A stretch of DNA of 64,000 bases, from contig ML986612.1 of assembly GCA_010094045.1 (NCBI GenBank), forward strand, positions 80,440-144,439. The letters run 5' to 3'. The notes beneath the pieces were generated by a model that was given only the letters and a program-made list of their open reading frames with translations, ran no database searches and had not been told where the DNA came from. Positions 1-12,100 of this stretch are shown piece by piece; positions within the stretch are counted from its first letter, which is position 1; every line of letters begins with the position of its first letter. The DNA comes from Lojkania enalia (taxonomy: Eukaryota; Ascomycota; Dothideomycetes; Pleosporales). Position numbers and translations under genes: made by a program.

Positions 1-1053
1 GAATTAGAAGTTAGTCTAGCTAAATACGCTATAATTCAACAAATGGGAACTTCCTAGCATAGTGGACGACGGAGTAGCTATTCCGGAGCGTTATCGGAAA
101 CCTCGCGATATGATCGCCCACGCTAAAATGCGTTTGTCGCAAAATCGATATCCGTACTCTCTCTCTGTGTCTGGGGCTAAAATTGCCCATGTTTGCTCAG
201 TATGGACTGTTCAAAAGCACTTTTAGCCTTCCCATATGCTTTGAAGACTCTGAAGGTGATACATTCGTCTTTATGTTCAGCACTAAAATCAACCAACATA
301 ATAGACAATATTTGCTCCTAAACTATGATCAAGCTTGCAATATGTTTTATCCGAAAGAGTATCGGGCACCGCACCTAATTCCATCTAAGAAGATACCCTT
401 CAGCAACTGATACTTTTAGACCAAAATATCTAATGATAAAGGAACATAACTGTCTTGGAGAGATGGGCTCGCCCACCATCTTCATTGCGCACTAAAATTA
501 GATTCTTTGTCGTTCAATGTAAATTCCAAAAATCTACACCTGGAATGTTATTGACTTGATTGGAATAAAATTGTTTCTAATAGAATAGTATAGTTGTCCA
601 GAATACATCAGTCCCTTGCTTCATGGTCGTGTTCAAGCTCGAGTCGTTTATTATCGCTGGCCGCTTGCCTTACCAATCCCTTAAAACACTCTTTAAGCAA
701 ACTATCTATCTTTAACTCGGACCAGAAATCGAGATTGCCCAAGGCTATGTAGTCTTTAAAAAATAACCAAAGCCTTGCTTTATGTCCAGCACAAAACCCA
801 TCGTCTTTCCTCACCAAAATCTCTTCAGTTCAAAGGTGCTAATGACACTGTGACATGATTCCATTAACTAAAATCAACGAATAACTTTGGCTATGTCTAA
901 ACTAAATTTCGATACAATACAGCCTTATGTTTCCTTTTCTTGCTAACAGCCCACTTGTGAATATCCCTTTCTGAACTTCCCACTATACCAACCTAAATCG
1001 TCTACATAATTAAGTCGAATAAAATTATGCGGAGACTGGGAATGTCTAAATTG

Positions 1054-1109
<56 letters not shown>

Positions 1110-4100
1110 CGCAACTGATTGATGTTACTTTCTCGCCAAAGCCCTGTTCGTATATAAGCAGTATATTTTTTAAACCCCAACGATCTTAATCTAATAACGG
1201 ACTAAGCTTGTTCGACGAAATTAAAGGCCATTAAAGCTAGAAAGAATGTAATTAAAATGATCTAAAGCCCTCTCTCAACACCATTACGATAGCTTGGGAG
1301 TGCTGATTATATCGGATAGACTGCGACTTCTAAACGCCTTGCTTCTTTATATATATCATTTAGAAATATTCATCTCGTTACATATTGCCTAAAAACCTCC
1401 TACAAGCTTTATTATGTAGTAGAATATCTGCTTGTCTCTGAAAATTGCTACCGTTAGGCTATATATAGGACGAGGAAGAGATAAGTTTTAAAATTCTATC
1501 AGCATTCTCTAAAACACCAGTTGATAGTGTTAAATGACTTGAAAAGACCAAGGGAGGTACAAACCATAGTCACTACTTCACTCTAAAATGGCCTTTGAGA
1601 AATATGACTTGAGAGTTGCGGAAAGAGTGCAACTATTACTTCACGCCCGGCAACATGGCTTGCCCTTGCTAAAAAAGCACACAAGAAGGAAAATCATTTA
1701 AGAAAATTGTAGAGGTATCTCACATATTGCCTAGACTAGGGATTATGAAAACAGTTATCTTTCTCAGGTATAGTAGCCTGAAGAGTGGACGAGTGCTAAG
1801 CGATTCCTTCCGTAATCTAAAGGGCTCATTGAAGGTAAAGTATGGAGCATTCGTCCTTATGATCTAGGATAAGCCTTGCTAAAACTTACGGTAAAAGAGT
1901 GATCAAAGGGTAGTTGGAGCTTTGTAGTACTCTGAAAAAAATTTTTTTTTTTTTTTTTTTTTTTGAATATAGCTCATATGGCCCGTACGTCACAACTTGC
2001 AACTTGAGAAACGACCGGAATGTGGTAAAGTAGTATAGAAGAGCGGCTGCACTGGGATGCTAGACTCCTGATTGAGATACCATCGGATCAATGATCCATT
2101 CAAGAACAAAACGTCAAACTCCGGTTTTGTGATAGTGTGTGATAAGTCCTGCATCCGTCCGAAAAGGAGGACAGATAAGTTTTGATAATTGCTATATTGT
2201 GAAACATACAAAGGCACTGTTTGCTGATATGGATGCCAATATATGATCAATATCATCCGGAGACACACGCCGATAAGCTGATGTTACGGACGCAAGTATC
2301 CGCCATCGCACCTACACGGAGCCGCGAGACTGGTTTCATGACCACGGAGAATGACTGTTCGCGCTATGTATCCTTTGGGCGTTCAACGAAAATGCAATCG
2401 ACAGTAGTAGCTGAAGTAGGATAAGATAGTGAAAGATGCTTACAAACTAACGTGGCTAATTGGAGCCTAGGGCTACGAATAAGGACCGACGGGTGACGAG
2501 AATTTGGTGTTGCCTCCCACCCGGCAACCCACCAGTGCGTCCTAACAGTTAGAAAAAAGAGTGAAGATAGATGGGTGTAGCTGAAGAGATAGACAATGTG
2601 ATAGAGGCGCTTCGGACAACTGGTGACGGGCCCAATTCTAAACGGGGACGAATGAAGGGAGAGCAATGACGTTCGATCAATTGTGGTAGGCTATCATGCG
2701 ATACCACATCTCCTTTCGTGGACCTGAACCCCCAAAATCAACTTTTCTTTTATCACATCCGCTCGACTTTCTTACCTTGCAGCTCAGCTCATCGTAGAAC
2801 AATCCTGCCGTCCTGCCGTGTTACCATGCCCACACACATTTCGCGCTGTATGGAACCTTGTGTCGCCGTGGGATATCATATCGTACATAATCTCGGCAAT
2901 GCATCCAGCAAAGAGCCTCTTCCCATCTGGCCGTTGAGCCAAGGTCATCATGGGAGCGCACCGCTCATGAGGCCAGCGCGTCTGCATTAATTCAAGCGAG
3001 GACCTTCCTCATGAAGTGACACGGAGTGTGACTCCGAGTATTCTGTGATTTGCTGCGCCTCGATGGTAGGATCAGCAGAAGGCTTGCCTCATAAGGCGAG
3101 ATAAGACTTCGGGTATCTGATGGAGTGCTAATGGTTGGGTGGAAGGACCTCCACGCTTCATTGCGAGGAACGTCCAAGACAAGAAAGGGCACAAGCGCGG
3201 ACAGGAAAGTCAGGAAGGAGCGCATCGGGACCCATGTCGGGAGAAGCGTGGGAGGGATAGTCTCCTGCTGGAAGACAGCATGCCAGACGCAAGAAAAGAA
3301 GTAGATGTCGCTCTTCTGTTACTAGGCTTCAGAGGAAGTTTGCTTTGGTTATCGACAGCCACTGTCTATGAATAATACATAATTTGGATAGGGGTGGGTA
3401 GGGCTTTGGGGGGCGTGCTCTCGATTGGACCGCCATGCCGTTGAGCTTGTCTCGTGGGCTGAGACTTGCTTTTTCGCGGAAACGGGAAACTTTCCATTCC
3501 TTTTCATGTCAAAATAAAACCTATGGCGATTTTGGCTAGATTGTACTGTAGCCAGGTACCGTGCCTTGCATGGATCGCTGGAAACATTCGTAATGAGCCA
3601 ACATATCATCTATTCTTTGGCGGACCTTCCCCGTACGGTAAAGGGAGAAGCAAAGGTAGCACCATACATTAGACAGCGACCATTTTCCAAATATATTCTA
3701 TGTAAGCAAGCTCTCATGAGGATTCCCTAATCGCAGCGTATTTGTTCGATGCGGAAACCATGATTGTGTCGGCATTTGCCCTTATCTCCTCCGTTCAAGT
3801 AGGAAATATTTGGTTGGACAGGAATCTAACTCGCATTTCAGTATCCTTGGCGTTCCGAGAGCACTCTTCTCTAGCCCTCTCAATATTCAATTCGGGATCA
3901 TCGGTTTCTTCTACGCCCGAACATAATTGGATGGCCCTTGAACAAAAACTATAGAGAATCCTAGAAACCGCTGCATCCTCGCCCTAAAAGCAAAAACTCC
4001 AGAAATTTTCAAGAAGAATACCTACAAAAACCCATTGGTTTAAGGTCCCTTCTACAAACCACGAAATCCGCATCTAAACAAGAAGACATATGCCCCTAGC

Positions 4101-5300
4101 TAAATATCGAACCTAACATAGATGCAGTCGAGCAAGGAGAGTATGAATGACTCGGCGCCTATGACTTAGTGGCCGCTGAGATATTTTTCCAATTGGGAAG
4201 AATCTCGATTTTTGAATGGATTCCCACGGGGAAAGAATAATTTGCGGAAAATTCGAGCCCCTTGAAAACTGCACCCCAAATGAAGTGTATTCGCTGGATA
4301 ATGCAACAAGCGCCGTGCCCATCTGCGAACGAAATCGGAGCTGCACAATAACGCAGCCAATTTGGTCACTCATCTCAACAGACCCTTGTCACGAGTGCTT
4401 TGACTGTGTTAGAAACTTGATTGGGCGATCGGAACTTACCCAAGCGCATCACATTGAGACTGACGCGGAAGAAGAAAACAGTAGTGAGGGCAGAACGCAA
4501 CAGTCATGGACCGTTTGCTCCCCACGGCTGCTCCCGGCCGATCTAAATGCTAGCCTTTTTTGACCTGGCCATCTGCGCCCTTTGGGATAGGGAAAATACC
4601 TAACGTTGCCACTGGACGAGGCAAAATTGAGACGGATGATGTCGCCCCAATAATGTGACTGTTACCTTGTGATCGAACAACAATGTAATTGCACCCTCTT
4701 TGAGAGGGGTGTGGGGTTTGCTTGGCAGAGTGTCTTGCTTGTCGTGGCGTTCCCGCCGCCACGATCAAAGAGAGATCCATTACAATGGGTGGGGCGAGCT
4801 GAGCCGTGCAGGGTATGCAACAAGAGACAATGAAATTCAAGCGGTGACTTGGGCAATAATCAGGAAGGATTCTGAACGTGTTTTCGGCCTTTGGAATCCC
4901 CCCTCCCCTTCTTCCCCCACAACTTAGCAGAACGGGTTTATGCCATAGAGCCGTCTGAAGCCGTGTGAGGTTGAGCATGCCGCGCCAAGTTGAGGGCTTT
5001 GTGGGAACTGGTATTCTGGGGCCTGTGCGGATTCGTGTGCCTGGCCAGATGTGCCGAATGGCAGACGCTCGCTAACGGGCCTCGGAATGCGCCCGTGGAT
5101 CGGAGCGTATGTAATGCTCCTTACAAAACGTGGGATTGAGAGTATGTAACTCGCTACCTAGCGATGTTGCATATCCGACGGAATGGCACTCTTTAGACAG
5201 ACAGAGGGCTCATATGCTATAGTAGTGGTAGTCGTGGTGGTTCCTGTGTGGCCTCAACTCTGGGTTCAGCGTGAATCGACGAATTGGCTGAGACGCGATG
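1..5300. other. gene-poor AT-rich region
   Basis: No open reading frame here looks like a conserved protein. The first 2 kb is AT-rich and dense in the string CTAAAA or close variants (for example near 122, 175, 282, 491, 866, 1508, 1580, 1877). From about 2500 the composition becomes more mixed, but frames stay short and overlap on both strands. The frame at 2992-3225 on the minus strand begins with a hydrophobic stretch like a signal peptide but has no other support. The likely origin is degenerate repeat sequence; this is an inference from composition. Confidence 0.5.
1054..1108. repeat. poly(A) run followed by an ATA trinucleotide microsatellite
   Basis: Twenty-four A residues (1054-1077) are directly followed by about ten copies of ATA/TAA up to 1108. 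A second long homopolymer, 23 T residues, lies at 1942-1964. Both are seen directly in the sequence. Confidence 0.95.
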
Positions 5301-7432
5301 GGCAATGACTCGATCGGCAGGTTCCTGCAGGTCATGAGTGCTTGTCGGTTTCACCTACCCGCGGCTTCATATGCGACGAAAAGGCTGCAAAGTACAGTAG
5401 GCCCTGCCAGGCAGCATACATAGATTAGATGAAGGGCTCGCGGATGAGGCTACAGTCGCTGCCAATCTCGTGCGATGCTGGGCGGTCTCCCACCTTTCCC
5501 CCATTCATCACCACTTGCAGTGATGTGGCTCGGATATCTGTCGGTGAAGGGCCGAAGAGTACGTATGTACCCAGTACCGATATATATAGGACGAAAACTA
5601 TACGCCAGGAATATGACGGACAGGTGATTTTCGCTCATATCAACCATGCCGGCTACCGTGTACGTACAGTACATACGTTTCTGATGAGGTTCGCTTCGCC
5701 GCGGCAGCTGGCGGTCAGCAAACAAGGAGGAGAGATAGTGAATGCAGAGCGCTGATAAGTAAGGAGAGGTATGTTGCGAAAGATACGGACTCCTCGCGTG
5801 TAGACCGAGTGCAATTCCGGCTGAGGACGCTCCGTGGATGGTCCCTGTCGCCGCGCATTATTGCCGGCAGCAGCCTTTGTCTTGCACGAACTGCATTCTG
5901 CGTTGCGTTTGCGTTGCGGTCTTCGGTCTTGGGTCCTTTGGAAGGGGGTGATCGGACATGGCAGAAGGCAGGTTGACCAAAACGGCTGGGCATCGGCGGA
6001 CATCACTCGCAGGCTCGCCAGGCGTTTAATGGTGTGGCTGCTGGCCGGCCGACGGTAGCCAATCAGACGCGCCGGCACCCGAGGTGATACATGTGGGGGT
6101 CCAGCTGCGATAAGGGCATCCACCCTCAACCCTTCAACCTCAAGCCCGCCAGTCATCCAGCCCAGCGCGCACTGTGGCACCGTCCTGTGCTGCTGCGCTC
6201 CAGACCCGCCAGTCCGGACCGCGATAGAGCGCGCAGAGGGAGACGGCTTCCGGGCGTGCGCGCGCATTACGACCCTGTGGCTGCCAGCGGCCGCAACGGG
6301 CTCGGCCAAGGGCCGAAAAGGGCACGTCGGGCGTGTTTCGTCTGGAAGAGACGATACACGGTCCCACGATAGCTACACACATGGCCTCTGCAATCCGTCT
6401 TAGCCTCGGGGTGCGCGTGTGGGGTCCGCTGCTGGTGTTGGTGCTGGAGCTGGAGCTAGAACTGGAGCTGGAGCTGGAGCCGCTTGCTGGAGGGTCCGGG
6501 CCGGCCTGATCTCAAATCGCCATGACATGGGCGCGCCGGCGTGGAGAAAGCTGGAGGCGTCCGTCGTGGTGATAGCATAGTGCGCGCTTGCTTTGTACTG
6601 TGTACAAACTGGCTAGATAGCTAGCTAGTAGTCTACTCATGTCTGTCATCGCTCTGTCGAGCGCGGCCGTCTTTAGCAGCGCTCCGGCGAGCTGCCAAAA
6701 GTGTGCCTACGGTCGTCGCAGAGCGCGCAGGTGGATGGTGTTCAGGGCGATCCCACGCGCATCCATGGCGGATTGGCGGTGGCGTCTTCTCGAAAGGACG
6801 GACATGATTCCTTGGGCTCTCCCTTATCGCCCACGCCTCGGTTTCCTCCTGTCACCCCCCGATATGTGCCCCCTCCCAGCCAACGCCCTCCACACGCCGT
6901 CGACAGTCGACCGTCGACCCTGCGCCGCCCCAGTCGGTGTTAAACTGCTGTGGTAAACATGACAGGGCTGCTACTCCCCCATCCCCGGCGCGGGAGCTAG
7001 TCCTTGACCAAAAAGTAACGAGTACCTGCACATCCCATCCGCCGCCCTGCTCGCTGCGCCCGTGAGTCTGCTGCCTCCACAGCGAGCCCTCACACGGCGC
7101 TGAACCGCACTCTTGCGACAAAACTCCTTGTCTCCCACGCACACACACAGCGGCCTTTTTGTCCTCTTTGCCCCCCACCAAAACCAGCCCAGCACTACTG
7201 GCGGATGCTCCCGCTAGGTCCGGATTCGCGGTTGTGAGTCCTTGCCCTACCTGCTGGGCTTATCATTTCCTGCACCAGCCTCACCCGTCCTGCCCGACTT
7301 TCTTCTTCCTATATATTACCACAACCCACCCCCGCTGACACCTTTTCTCCGTCTGTCTTGGCCTTACCTCCTGCTCCTTTACCGTCCGCCCTGCGAAATT
7401 CATCTTTCTTTCACTCCTTCCTTCGGCCTCCC
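5300..7432 (+). promoter_or_regulatory. GC-rich upstream region of the 7494 gene
   Basis: This 2.1 kb stretch is GC-rich with long overlapping frames on both strands, none of which resembles a protein family. It lies directly upstream of the coiled-coil gene and is best read as its promoter and leader. A CCAATCA box (HAP/NF-Y type) is at 6059-6065. From about 7250 the + strand is strongly pyrimidine-rich (runs of CCT and CTTTCTTTC), as is common just before fungal transcription starts. Confidence 0.45.
6432..6480. repeat. imperfect CTGGAG hexanucleotide repeat
   Basis: Tandem, slightly diverged copies of CTGGAG/CTGGTG occur over about 49 bp. It lies in the GC-rich leader region and is not in a convincing coding frame. 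Confidence 0.8.
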
Positions 7433-7504
7433 ATGAGCCATCTATTTACCCAAGAGGAGCCATACGACGACCACAGCCCAAGGTCGTTTCCTGATGTTCC
7501 ATAA
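7433..7504 (+). CDS. upstream ORF overlapping the start of the next gene
   Basis: An ATG at 7433 opens a 23-codon frame that begins MSHLFTQEEPYDDH and stops with TAA at 7502-7504, eight bases inside the main frame whose ATG is at 7494. It is in a different frame from the main ORF, so a ribosome starting here would read past the main start. It could be a true regulatory uORF. Alternatively it could be the real N-terminus of the protein, joined to the next frame by an intron or separated by a sequence error. I see no good GT-AG pair that joins them. Confidence 0.45.
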   Translation: MSHLFTQEEPYDDHSPRSFPDVP

Positions 7505-9152
7505 TAGCACGCAGCAATTAGTCCACCTGCCCGGAAAGCCCGCGCCTGATAAAGAGGCACAGCTCCCTCGCGGAGAATGCGGGTTCATACTCCCTGAGTC
7601 CGACTCCGGGGCGGGCTCGCGCCAGCGGTGCTCATGCCGCAGCTTCTTCCCAGACTCAGTCGTACGCTCCCGCTGTGGGTGCGGCCACCAGGCATGGCAT
7701 CATGAGAAGGAACCCCTAGCAACAGTGTCCATGGACAAGTATCTTGTCATGGTGGAGGAGGTGAATCGGCTGAAGACCGAGCTGAAGAGATTCGAGAACA
7801 TGGAACAGGAATTGAAACAGGAGCTATTCAAGGAGAGGATGGCCCGGGAGGAGCACTTTCGGTTATTCAAGGGGATCGAGCAGCGGCTGTACGAGAACAT
7901 GTTTTCGTTGAAGGTGCATATGGACGACAAGGTGGAGGCTGTGGTTGATAGGACGACCGAGTTCAGCGATCAGATCAAGTCGGTACTGGAGAGGTTAATG
8001 TTGGTCGACGAGGTGACCATGGAGTTGGAGAACAGGATTGACCGAGTCGAGCATGCGACGGGCGGATCATTGTCGTCTAGGGAAGCGACGCCCGGTGCCT
8101 CAACACCTAAGGCAACACCGAAGGCCCCCCCGATTCCGCAACTTCCTCTGCTCATGCAGCCTCAGCACAACCTCGGACAGCTTCCAATACGTACAGACAA
8201 GAAATATCCATTATCATGGACTGTGCGAGTCATCTTTGTGCCGCGAAAGTCCCAGAGATTCGCGTTCGATCCCGATAGTACTGGCTACAAACGATGCGCA
8301 TCGCGCAAGCTCCAGCAGAATCTCGAATTCCCAAGCCAGGACAGCTCCTGCTTCGCGAACCGGATCGAGACTGCATTCAAAGGCATTATTCGCGGCCGAC
8401 CGTGGATGCCAATGACAGCCCACCGTCCTGCCGATGAGCCATTTGGTCGTATGGCCCTAGCGCTTCTACCCCAGGACCTCATCGTGAGAGACGTTTGGGA
8501 TTACCCGTTTCTGGAGGATCATTGTATTGCGCACGATAAGATGCAGGGCGACATCCTCTATATCACTCTGCAATACGAAGACGTCACCTGGAACGATATC
8601 CGCTTCCTACCTTCCGTGCTCGGCACTGACGACTCGTGTTGGAACCATGATGAAGAGCTCGACGGTATAGCAAAGTACAAGAGTCTGGATTCTGAGATTA
8701 TGTACGATTATCAGGACCCTCCGCCATATTCTTCTCGCACTCACTCGCTGGCGGACAGGGCGCCCTCCAAATTGGACGTTCTTGCCGACTCGGCCTCCAT
8801 GTTGTCTCGGGTACAAACTAGCCATAGCGGCCACAGCTACTCGTCCGAGCGGCTCGCGGCTCGTTTCTCATCCGAGCGCAGCAGTCTTCGCTCCTTCGAA
8901 ACCGAAGAGACGGACGATGAGCATCGGGACAAGAAGCCCAAGCTTCGGTCTAAGCAGTCGATGCCCAATATCAACGGTTCCGGAGCACAAGCACCAATCT
9001 ATCTTTCTGGCCGATCTAAGCGCAAGATGCCTGTACGTGAGAAAGGGCCCAAGGAACCACTTCATTTCAACGTCACCAATGTGGCCAAGTGGCGACCAGC
9101 ATTGTTGCATCCTCACTCATCTAAGGGTAAGGAGACAACCGAGTCTCATTGA
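7494..9152 (+). CDS. conserved fungal coiled-coil protein of unknown function
   Basis: A single uninterrupted exon encodes 552 residues. Residues about 25-70 are Cys-rich: a conserved-looking ECGFILPESDSGAGS stretch is followed by CSC and CGCGH. Residues about 80-185 form a charged, heptad-like region rich in E, K and L, likely a coiled coil. The middle (about 230-390) is a compact mixed region with many aromatic residues. The C-terminal 160 residues are Ser-rich, charged and probably disordered, with a basic KKPKLRSK patch. I do not recognise a named domain. The start at 7494 is the first ATG in frame, but the overlapping upstream frame at 7433 leaves the N-terminus uncertain. Confidence 0.75.
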   Translation: MFHNSTQQLVHLPGKPAPDKEAQLPRGECGFILPESDSGAGSRQRCSCRSFFPDSVVRSRCGCGHQAWHHEKEPLATVSMDKYLVMVEEVNRLKTELKRFENMEQELKQELFKERMAREEHFRLFKGIEQRLYENMFSLKVHMDDKVEAVVDRTTEFSDQIKSVLERLMLVDEVTMELENRIDRVEHATGGSLSSREATPGASTPKATPKAPPIPQLPLLMQPQHNLGQLPIRTDKKYPLSWTVRVIFVPRKSQRFAFDPDSTGYKRCASRKLQQNLEFPSQDSSCFANRIETAFKGIIRGRPWMPMTAHRPADEPFGRMALALLPQDLIVRDVWDYPFLEDHCIAHDKMQGDILYITLQYEDVTWNDIRFLPSVLGTDDSCWNHDEELDGIAKYKSLDSEIMYDYQDPPPYSSRTHSLADRAPSKLDVLADSASMLSRVQTSHSGHSYSSERLAARFSSERSSLRSFETEETDDEHRDKKPKLRSKQSMPNINGSGAQAPIYLSGRSKRKMPVREKGPKEPLHFNVTNVAKWRPALLHPHSSKGKETTESH

Positions 9153-12100
9153 ATCCTGTATGACTACCTTGCATTATTTTATTTCATCCTTTTTTTTTTG
9201 TAAGACAGAACTTCGTTCTGTACGAGGCGTTTTTGTGTCAAAAGCCTCTGGATGCGCTGGGAAAGGATACCCATATGGCGTTTTATTTTGTATGATCATA
9301 GCTTTTTTTGTTCATCGACAGGCAAAGATAAATTTCCCGTTCATCCCATGCCCCGAAGCCTCTTTTATATTAAAGGTCGCCGACCTTTACAACCGCCGTT
9401 TCTGGCGTTTGCTTTGAGAAAAAGCAATCATTCCATTTGTCATTTTGCGCTCCGGAGCCGGATGGGCGGGGTTCGGGTTCTTATTTTTTTTGTTGGAATG
9501 GGTAGAATCTAGTGCATGCCTTCCTTTTAGGGATGGGTGGTTTTTGCGAGCGCGGGTTGGTGTGTACGAATATTGGTGGTAGTTTGCATAGATATCGAGA
9601 TAGAGGTATCAATCAAGTCGAATCTAGTCAAGAAAATGAAGGTTTGTTGGAAATAAACCCGTTTTGCAGTCCTCTTCCAAACCCCCGCCCTTCCGGCCCC
9701 TCCCTGCGATGCTGAAAGGAGTTTTCGTCACCCGAATTTGTACTCTCTCAATCTCCGAACCAACCTTCCGGAGAACTACTAGAAAGTCGGACTAGTCTTC
9801 CTTCCAAGCGAGTGTGTCAAACAAGGCCACAGGAGAGAAAAAGCAACGAGCCCAGCAATAGCAGTCCAACCGTTTCCCGCGAACTACACGTAGGGCCCTA
9901 GACAATGGTGCTGACAGATGGTCTCCATAATCGATCAACATGTCATGGCTTTTTTCCCGCGCGCCGCCAACGTCAATGTCAAGCAACGTCGGCGGCTGCG
10001 GCTGAGGTATGTACCGTGCTCTCTCTCGCCCTTTTCTCTCGCCCGCGCAGGGCAACCTCGTGTCCGCAGCGCGTCCATCATTGTGATAAAGCCTGCAGGG
10101 CAGGGTCGGAGTATCACAGTTCAACGATTGGCGCTCGGGGAAAAGGGGGGTTGGAGCAACGAGTAACGGGGGGTCTTACTCTTGTAGTCTCAGTGTCGAG
10201 ATAGCATTTGATAACAGTGGGCGACGGCGAGATGGAGAGGGCGAAATAAAGTAAGATAAAGATAATGGAATTACCAGTTTCTGGTTTCTAGTTTTCTGGG
10301 GTAAGGGTGTGGAGAGGATGGAGGGGTACGTCATTGATGGCGGGGAGGGGGTGTGAGGTATGGAAATGGTTAGGTGCATTGGTGGTTTGACAGATGGGAT
10401 GTGCTGGGTTTAGTGGAAGCGTTGGTGGTTTCGCATAGTTTGTTGATTTTGGGCGTTCTGGAGCTTTTTTATTTTTAGGGAAGGGGTTTATTATAGACAG
10501 GGAGGTTTTTATAGTTGATAGGCTGATGTGTATTGGGGGGTTTTAGGGGATCGGGGGAAAAGAGGGGTTTGTGGGTTTGTGGGTAGATGTAGGGAATATC
10601 GTGTAGTTGAGGTGGTTGATATAAAGCCCTGATTTCTTTTATCGGGGATTTTAGCTAATATCGATTTGTCAGTAACTATGTACAGGCTCGCATAATCCCT
10701 TTTAGACATTTGGTACTAGATTTCCGCTTCTAAATTCTAGCATCGGAAGTTGAGTCCTATCCTTCTTGTAGTGCGCATTCTCTATGCGAGATAAGCTGGC
10801 ATGTTGTACTAGCAATTTCTTGATGAAAAGTATTATCTCGTATGGAAGGGCGTGTGCCATAGGAATTAGACTCGTGGTCTACTACTACATTCTGAATTAT
10901 TCACATACAGATTGCTAAAGGAGAGCATTCATATAACTTTGACGGCACTATGTGCTCTTCCACGCTAGTAGATCTGAACAACGCTGCAAAGTAGGATATA
11001 TTCTTCCTTAGCATCTTGTACAGCTAGTAATTGCTAGAATGCTACTCCGTAGATTGCACTTAGGTTTGATTGGATGAATATTCCTTAAGCATTGTTGTTG
11101 TATCTAGATAGAGTTTCTTGATCAGATAGAAAATCTTTTTATTAATCAAGTTTCTTGTCTGTTTCAAAAGTAATGTAGCATTGGTAAATATCGAATCTTG
11201 CCTTTACAAAAGGTCATTTTGGTGCAAAGTTCTACACTAGAAGGCTGCCTTGTTTCCCTATCTACTTAGAGAGTCGTCAAATTGTTATAGTCATCGTGAA
11301 GAGTAAGATATAAGACGACTAAAATGTCTTCGTAGTGGCAAGGTTAGCAAAACCTATTCAATCTTTATACGCTACCTATGACAATTGGTTCATACTATAT
11401 TCGCATTGCGAGGTGTATTATGTATTCTTAGATAGCGCCACTACCCTCTGCGCGAATTATCCACGCTCTCTGCAATGTAATGGCAGTGTTTCAGAATGCT
11501 AAGCTGAGACGTTAAAGTAGCTCCACCATCTGTTTATCAAAGAGGTCTAGGTGGGCCAACCGGATAACGAGAAGTATGGCGTCTGCCGACGGATATAACG
11601 AAAAAGTTGGATGATAGTAGTGCCGGAACGCTAGTCTGCGACCGGTGTGATATAATAGGCTGCTTATGTGCATACGGAGTTAGCTCTAGCAGGTCTATTA
11701 TCGAATCCTTTCGGATCAATGCTTTTGAAGACGCTGGTTGCTCATGAGATGTTGATTTATAGAGGCCGAGGCTCTGGTACTTTTGCAAGTTTCCCATTCG
11801 TGTCGAGAACCCTACAGAGGATTTCGACGAATCGGATAATTTAGGCTAATTATTCAACGGATAGGACGCGTTTGTCTGTATATTCTGCGCTATCGAGAAT
11901 GCTTTGACGATTGGTATTCCAGTAGCCGTTCGTTATATCGAAGTTATGTTAAATTTTCGGCTATGGATGAGTAAAATGTGGAAACCCAAGAACTATATCT
12001 CTCCGAGGTACGGGTGGCTCGGGTCAACTATCTCTGAGTCGCCTCAAACTTCGCCGTGTTTGTCCTCGCAGATACAGTTATACGAATTCGCCGTCAAGAA

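Noticed and set aside
2992..3225. 77-codon minus-strand frame with a signal-peptide-like start, MRSFLTFLSALVPFLVLD
   Set aside because: The remainder is not Cys-rich or otherwise effector-like, an opposite-strand frame overlaps it, and nothing else supports a gene. A hydrophobic start alone is not enough.
4216..4563. 115-codon plus-strand frame containing several Cys
   Set aside because: It overlaps minus-strand frames of similar size, shows no domain or secretion signal, and lies in a gene-poor region.
5653..6309. 218-codon open frame on the minus strand
   Set aside because: It lies in GC-rich leader sequence with long overlapping frames on the other strand. The translation is Arg/Pro/Ser-rich with no domain, and no splice or start context supports it.
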